From NCBI GenBank assembly GCA_037974335.1, contig CM075760.1, positions 41,234,103 to 41,298,102 on the forward strand: a stretch of DNA of 64,000 nucleotides. The letters are read 5' to 3'. Shown here piece by piece: positions 57,965-64,000 of the stretch; within the stretch, counting starts at the first letter, position 1, and each line of letters opens with the position of its first letter. The notes beneath the pieces were generated by a model that saw nothing but the letters and a program-made list of their open reading frames with translations, searched no databases and had not been told where the DNA came from. Position numbers and translations under genes: made by a program. This DNA is from Prionace glauca (lineage: Eukaryota; Chordata; Chondrichthyes; Carcharhiniformes; Carcharhinidae).

Positions 57965-58160
57965 GGATAAAGGAAAAAAGGTTTCGGAATATATATATAT
58001 GTATATAATATATATATTGTGTATGTATATAATATATATTACATATATTCCTAAACCTTTTTTCCTTTTTACATATATATCTATATACATATAATATATA
58101 TATATATATACTATATATGTATATAATATATATTATGTATGTATATATTATATACAAGAG
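57965..58160. repeat. TATA microsatellite inside an inverted repeat
   Basis: TATATATA and GTATATAA runs. The flanks GGAAAAAAGGTTTCGGAATA (57971) and TATTCCTAAACCTTTTTTCC (58047) are near-complementary, giving a potential long cruciform. Confidence 0.8.
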
Positions 58161-58269
58161 CATTTTATTCATGTTAACTGATGCTGACATATTAAAATAA
58201 ATCATGAATTACATCTCTGTTAGGGACATTACACTACCCTGAGTCTGTTGTATTTGATGTGCTCATTTT

Positions 58270-58490
58270 TCAGGAAAAAAATGCATTTTTGCCTAGTTTT
58301 CGGGTTTGAAACAGACAGGGAGAACTAGTTAAAAGGCAAAGGCAGTTTTACAATGAACATCAGGTTAATTTAAATTCTTTACTTTTTTGTTGTTGTAATT
58401 TGACCTTTGATCAATTAGAACCAAACAGTTTGTCTAAATTTGGCAGAGTGAACAGAATGTTCTGACAGTTGGAAATCGCTGACACTCAAG
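58270..58490 (+). repeat. Diverged duplicate of 59950-60150
   Basis: Shared ordered phrases: GAAAAAAATGCATTTTTGCC against GAAATTACATTTTACATAG, and TTGATCAATTAGAACCAAAC against TTGATCAATTAGAATCCAAC. This is a further sign that the J-C intron grew by duplication. Confidence 0.65.
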
Positions 58491-58787
58491 CAAAATTGTT
58501 CACATGATTGTTTTGGAGTTGTACTAAATTGCCAACAAAAACTGGCTCGAGATTGACAAATAAATGCTTGAAATTCAAAAATATTAATTTATATAAAAAT
58601 GTCATGATATTATAAAAGTAACATTATCTCTGCACTTAATAATAACATCATTTCTCACATTACTGCTGGACTCAGGATAGAATTAGAGAAAGAATAAATG
58701 ACAGACTCAATTCTTCTATTCTATCTGAACTTTATGTTAAATTCTCATTAAATATAATCATGAAGAAAAGCTCTGGGCTTTTATTCT

Positions 58788-59126
58788 GTAAAAAGTCTGA
58801 CAACACCAGGTTTTAGTCCAACCGATTTATTTGATAATATTCTCACAAGCTTTCGAGGGGGCTGCCTCTTTGTCAAGTGAATGGAGAGTTCTGGCCTCAG
58901 ACAGACAGAGCATACAAAGCACAGACAGTTGTTGATGTCAGCAACTGTCTGTGCTTTGTATGCTCTGTCTGTCTGAGGCCAGAACTCTCCATTCACTTGA
59001 CAAAGAGGCAGCCCCCTCGAAAGCTTGTGAGAATATTATCAAATAAATCGGTTGGACTAAAACCTGGTGTTGTCAGACTTTTTACTGTGTTTACGCCAGT
59101 CCAACGCCGGCATACCCACATCATGA
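58788..59126 (+). mobile_element. Penelope-tail insertion with a perfect 144-bp inverted repeat
   Basis: Arms 58788-58931 and 58942-59085 are exact reverse complements around a 10-base loop, followed by the Penelope-like tail ending CCCACATCATGA at 59126. The flanks carry a target-site duplication CTTTTATTCT (58778-58787 and 59127-59136), extendable by GTA. The arm's outer end (GTAAAAAGTCTGACAAC) is the same point as in the 80-bp insertion at 20597. Confidence 0.85.
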
Positions 59127-59139
59127 CTTTTATTCTGTA

Positions 59140-60180
59140 ACATGTTTTAATGTTACAGGGGATTTGAATCAATTATCCTCTTTGTGTTTGGACTGTTTAA
59201 TTCAGATCTTTCTTAATTAAACAATGTGTTCAGTAATTAAGTTATATGGAGGCTCTAAATTACTAAATCTAGGAAGCAGTATTATTGATTTCAAAGTGCC
59301 AGGCCGTTACAGTCTGTACAAACTCATGTATTTATAGGACGTTTCGAGCTTATAATGAGACAATGTAGTAAAAGTGAAATATTGCGATGTGATCAGATGT
59401 AAATAAATGAATGACAGATGTCTGAATGTTTCCATGCAGTAATTTGTAATTATTGTTTATCATTGTCCAAGATTTCATTGTAACTTAATTATTTAACAAT
59501 GTTGGGGCAGAAGCACGTTTGAATGATTGAAGACTCAGTTTATTACACAGTACAAATCAGCTGACAGGAGAACTAACTGGCAATTTACAGTAAATTAAAA
59601 TATGATATTGGCGCAGATTAATTTAAAACAAAATACCTTAAATATTGCACTGCTGTGCAAAATGCAATCCGTCTTAGAGGGTATTTAATCGTATCAAAAA
59701 TGAATTCAGAATCAAAACATTCCTTTAATCAGCTATACTCACTTCAATAAAGTGTTTTGTCTTGATCATGTTGTTAATTACATTAATTAAGAAATTAGAT
59801 CAAATCAGGCAGTGATTTTCAATGTAAATCTTTCTTGGTTTGTTTACTTCTTATTGTGTCACTGCGTCTCTGTAGTGACACTGGACTGTTATTATGTCAC
59901 TGCACCTCTGTTCGTGATATCGAAATGTCCTGAATATGATGTTCTTGATTGCTCATTTTCAATGAAATTACATTTTACATAGTTTTCGAGATTTGAGATA
60001 GATAAAGAATTAAAAATCGAGAAGAGTTCTGAAATGAATATCAGTTTAATTTAAAATAAGCTATTGATGTTTCTACTGTAAGTTGGCCATTGATCAATTA
60101 GAATCCAACAGTTTGAATGAAACTGACAGATTGAACAGATCTTTCTGCTGGGCACTCGACTGTTGCACCGTTCGTGTCTG
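59140..60180. other. J-C intron, gene-free
   Basis: AT-rich. Apart from the duplicate at 59950-60150 nothing is recognised, and no constant-region exon is seen. Confidence 0.5.
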
Positions 60181-60194
60181 TTCTGTTTCTGTGC

Positions 60195-60570
60195 GCATGG
60201 TCACACACACAGACCCCCACACATTGTCTCGTACACACATACACACACACACACTCACAAATGCAGTCTCACACTCTTGCGCACGCACTCTCTCTTCAAC
60301 ACTCTGTCACAATCTATTGTCTCACATTTATTCACACGCACTCTCTTACAATTCCTTTTGCACATGCATCTCTCTCACTCTCTCTCTTTCACACGGACGC
60401 ATACATTTCTATCTCACTTGCACACACTATCTCGCACCTGTACATTCCTGCTCTCACACACTAGCTCGCTCACAAACAGTCTTCACAAACATAGACCCAT
60501 GCACACACTCGAACACACACTCTTACACACAGCCAGTCTCTCGCATAAGCCCAGACTCTCACACACATTT

Positions 60571-60607
<37 letters not shown>

Positions 60608-60817
60608 GACTCAAACACATTCCTTCTATCACCCACACACATTCCACACATCTTTCTCACTCACACGCAATCCCATGCAAACTTTCACAGATTATTTTGC
60701 TTTTCAATAGGCACACTGCCCCCTCTTGCAAACGCAGCCTACTGTCTTGCACACGTGCAAACGCAGTCTATCACACATAGGCACCTCACACACACACATT
60801 CATCCTCTCTCGCTCTA

Positions 60818-60854
<37 letters not shown>

Positions 60855-60862
60855 AACATTCT
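60195..60862 (+). repeat. CA/CTCA-rich microsatellite tract
   Basis: CACACA and TCTCTC tracts with few G. Long open frames here are artefacts of composition. Confidence 0.9.
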
Positions 60863-60910
60863 CTTGCACACTTTCCATCTCAGGTACGTCAGAGTGACTG
60901 TCCTTGACTT

Positions 60911-61100
60911 CATAGAATAGAATTATAGGATCCTACAGTGCAGATGGAGGCCATTCAGCCCATCGAGTCTGCATCAACACCAATCCCACCAAAGCCCAAT
61001 CCCCATTACCACATATAATTATCCTAGCTAGCCCCCCTGCAACTAAGGGACAATTTAGCACGGCCAATCCATCGAACATGCACAACTTTGGATTGTGGAA
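60911..61100 (-). mobile_element. SINE tail and body
   Basis: On minus, body (TTAGCACGGCC complement near 61055) to the tail (CTGTAGGATCCTATAATTC near 60935), with the GATGGGCTGAATGGCC box. Confidence 0.75.
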
Positions 61101-61189
61101 GAACCAGGGGCAGTTGATCAAGGAGCTCGAGTAAAACTTAAGGAAATGAGTTTTGTCGGGAAATTCTTCTCTGTTTGGAGTCATATTTA

Positions 61190-61700
61190 GCACAAAGCAA
61201 GATGGTGATGGTTGCTGGAGGTCAAACATCTAAGTTGAGAAATCACTGCAGGAGTTCGGCAGGGGATTGTTCTGGGACCAACAATCTTCTATTGCTTCAT
61301 CAATGACACATTCCATCCAACATGAGGTCAGAAGTAGGGATTTCCATGTGTTACACCGGACACAAAGACACAATCAATAAGAAGGGATCTGGCTGAGACT
61401 AAGTCCGCCTGGCTCCCCAATACTGGTGTAAACTTGGTGTTTGATTCATGTGTGACCCTAGTTTTGCTGGAAGCTTCCGTTCCAGCTCCCTCAGTCTGTC
61501 TATTTGTTCACTGATCCGTGTTTCTGAAAGAAAGGCCCCGACATTAAAGCAGCTGCCCGGTGATCTACACTGATTCCTGACTTTACACAGCCCTGTTACT
61601 GAAAGCTGATCAATGGAGAGAATCGGGAAAAGATCGATGGAGAGGGAGAGGAGGAGGTGGCTCACTGACTCTCTCACCCTCAATCTCTCATCCTCACTCA
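61190..61700. other. Decayed non-LTR RT scrap and unassigned DNA
   Basis: 61235-61320 on plus reads like an RT block (GIVLGPTIFYCFINDT) of a LINE. 61399-61620 on minus has a short helix-like open stretch (SEQIDRLRELERKLPAKL) of unknown origin. Confidence 0.4.
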
Positions 61701-63275
61701 AAGAACTTCACTCACTCACCCTCAATCTCTCATCCTCACTCAAAGAACTTCACTCACTCACCCTCACTTACCCACCTTCCCTCACTGACACACTCTCACT
61801 CACTCACCCTCATTCACTCACCCTCAATCTCTCATCCTCACTCAAAGAACTTCACTCACTCACCCTCACTTAATCACCTTCCCTCACTGACACACACTCT
61901 CTCACTCACTCACCCTCATATGTAGAGAATTGGGAAAAGATCGATGGAGAGGGAGAGGAGGAAGTGGCTTATTGACTCTCTCACCCTCACCCTCACTCAC
62001 TCACTCACCCTTAATCTCTCATCCTCACTCAAATAACTTCACTCACTCACCTTATCTTACCTACCTTCCCTTGGAGACACACTTTCTCTCTCACTCTCCC
62101 TCATTCACTCACCTTCACTCACTCAACCACAGTCACCCCACTCACTCACCCTCATTCACTCTCCCTCACTCACTCATTCTCATTCACGCATATTCTCTCA
62201 CACTCACTCACTCAACCTTGCTCACTCATCCACCCTCACGCACTCGCCCTCACGCACTCAACCGCACGCACTCAACCTCACGCACTCACTGATCCTGATT
62301 CACCCTGCGTCACTCACCCTCACACACTCACTCACTCATTCGCTCACTCACTCTCACCCATTCTCACTCACAAGCTCTCACCCTCATTCAACCTCACTCG
62401 TTCACTCAAACACACGTCCTGACTCACTCATCCTCATACACTCACTCACTCATAATCACTCACTCATACTCGCTCATTCACTCTCACCCATCCTCACACT
62501 CACCCACAAGCTCTCACACACCCTCATTCAACCTCACTCATTCACTCAAACACACGCCCTGACTCACGTATCCTCACACCCTCACTGACTCAGTCACATT
62601 CGCTCATTCACCTCCATTCACTCACTGTCACACCCTTAGTCATGCACCCACATTCACTCACCCTCTCGCACCCTCAATCACGCGCCTTCATTAAATCACT
62701 GTCACTGAGCCACCCACACTCATACACCATCACTCACTCAACCTCACTCACGAAACCTCACTCACTGACTTCGACCCTCAGTCAGTCACCAACATTCATA
62801 CTCACCTTCATTCATTCATCCCAAAAATCCACCCTCACTGACCCAGTCTTACTCAGTCTCACTCACCCTCAATAACACACCCTGACTCACTCACAGTCAC
62901 CCTCACTTACTCAGTTACATTCACTCCCTCACCCTCACTCACTCAATCTCACTCACTTTCACTTACCCACCTCCACTAACCTTCACACATGCTCACTCAC
63001 TCTCCCTCATTCTTTCAATCTTGCTTACCTACACTCATCCAGCCACCTTCACTCACATTCAGCCTCCTTCAGTCCTACCCTCTCTCACACAGTCACTTAT
63101 TCACGCTCTCTTACCCTCACCCACACTTGCTCACCCTCAATCACTCATCGTCACTCAAAGGACATCGCTCACTCACACTCACTTACCTACCTTCCGTCAC
63201 ACATACACCATCACTCATCCACTCTCACTCATTTACTCACCGTCACACACTCACATTCTCTCACTCACACTCACT
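61660..63275 (+). repeat. CTCACTCACCCT-type minisatellite
   Basis: About 1.6 kb of imperfect CACTCACT and CACCCTCA units, nearly without G on the plus strand. It contains larger duplicated blocks (for example around GATCGATGGAGAGGGAGAGG at 61634 and 61940). Confidence 0.9.
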
Positions 63276-63424
63276 AAATCTGTGTGGCGAAGGTCTGCAA
63301 CGAGAGAGAAGAAAGATCTCAAGCAGCAGGTTGGTGTTTAAATGTGTGAGCTGCCCTGGGAATGCAGAGAGCTGAAGGGAATCGCTGGGGGCTCGGGTCA
63401 GACAATGACAAAGAGTCAGGTGAG

Positions 63425-64000
63425 AACAGGAGGCGAGGGAAAGGGCAGAGAGCCGGGGTGGGGGTGGGCTGAGAGCCAGGGGAAGCAGCAGAGAGCTGGG
63501 GAAAGGGCAGAGAGCCGGGCTGGGGGTGGGCTGAGAGCCAGGGGAAACAGCAGAGAGCTGGGGAAAGGGCAGAGAGCCGGGCTGGGGGTGGGCTGAGAGC
63601 CAGGGGAAACAGCAGAGAGCTGGGGAAAGGCCGGAGAGGCGGGGGAAAGTGCACGCAGCCGGGGAACAGGGCGGAAAGCACGGGGAAAGGGCAGAGAGAG
63701 TGGAGAAAGGACAGGGAGCAGAGGGAAAGGGCAGAGAGATCAGTGAAAGGGGGGAGAGCCGAAAGAAAGGGCAGAGAGATGGGGGAAAGGGCAGAAAGAC
63801 CAGGGAAAGGAGCGAGAACCAGGAGAAAGGCAGGAAGGCACGAACAATGGCAGGGAGGCAGGAGAAAGGCCAGAGAGCCGAGGAAAAGGGCAGAAAGAGC
63901 AGGGGAAAGGGCAGGAGAGTCAGGGGGAAAGGTCAGAGAGCTGGGGGAAAGAAGAAAGAGGGTAGGGACCAGGGACAGAGGGCAGAGAGCTGACGGAACG
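63425..64000 (+). repeat. G-rich repeat on the IgH coding strand
   Basis: Units built from GGGGAAAGGGCAGAGAGC. Between 63450 and 63630 there is a roughly 61-base higher-order unit, present about three times (GGGCTGAGAGCCAGGGGAA, AGAGAGCTGGGGAAAGG). The strand composition switches sharply from C/A-rich (before 63275) to G/A-rich here. It runs off the window. Confidence 0.85.

Noticed and set aside
60083-60907. 274-codon open frame rich in Thr, His, Ser and Leu
   Set aside because: Low-complexity translation of the CA/CTCA tract; other frames are equally open.
61613-63375. Ser/Leu/Thr/His-rich open frames
   Set aside because: Products of the CTCACTCACC minisatellite, with no domain character.
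63649-63993. Lys/Gly/Arg-rich open frame
   Set aside because: Translation of the G-rich purine repeat.
1-64000. CRISPR array, bacterial operon or prophage
   Set aside because: Spliced genes, recombination signals, eukaryotic tRNAs and vertebrate retroelements show a vertebrate genome; the only regular array is an 84-bp satellite without variable spacers.

Overview
The window looks like chondrichthyan (shark) genomic DNA. Three kinds of evidence support this. There is a germline cluster-type immunoglobulin heavy-chain unit (V-D1-D2-J, each segment with its own recombination signals within about 1.7 kb). There is a very dense load of CR1-clade LINEs, tRNA-headed SINEs and Penelope-like element pieces of the kind that fill shark genomes. 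There is also a duplicated two-exon rhodopsin-type receptor resembling the GPR139-like receptors that are abundant in sharks. The species cannot be named from the sequence.

Region by region. 1-1.15 kb is a CR1 LINE 3' part. 1.6-2.07 kb (minus) is a single intact TCR alpha/delta-type V segment with a 23-bp-spacer recombination signal and a TCR-type promoter decamer. About 3.64-20.92 kb is one large imperfect palindrome. Its two arms of about 8 kb each carry, in mirror order, a tRNA-Glu relic, a two-exon GPCR, a second tRNA-Glu relic, a SINE, tRNA-Phe(GAA) and tRNA-Leu(AAG). The spacer between the arms holds a truncated Penelope-like element. Arm-specific insertions and a deletion show what happened after the duplication, and a third partial copy of one arm segment lies at 23.69-24.41 kb. 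25.17-26.36 kb is an 84-bp satellite and 26.65-27.03 kb is a CA microsatellite. About 27-41.4 kb is mostly decayed LINE and SINE material, including one longer CR1 copy at 36.4-38.1 kb.

41.4-44.6 kb and 50.7-53.3 kb are two diverged copies of the same block. The first ends in a broken IGHV. The second ends in an intact IGHV followed by D1, D2 and J (52.85-54.57 kb, plus strand). The recombination signals read V-23, 12-D1-22, 12-D2-12, 23-J, so V-D1-D2-J joining is the allowed order. From 54.6 kb to the end lies what should be the J-C intron: nested tandem duplications, an insertion containing a perfect 144-bp inverted repeat, long CA and CTCA tracts, and finally a G-rich repeat on the coding strand. 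No constant-region exon was found before 64.0 kb.

The most notable points are: a TCR-type V segment and a complete IgH V-D-D-J unit within about 51 kb of each other; the palindrome with paired tRNA and GPCR genes; and two independent Penelope-tail insertions that both fold back on themselves and end at exactly the same internal position.
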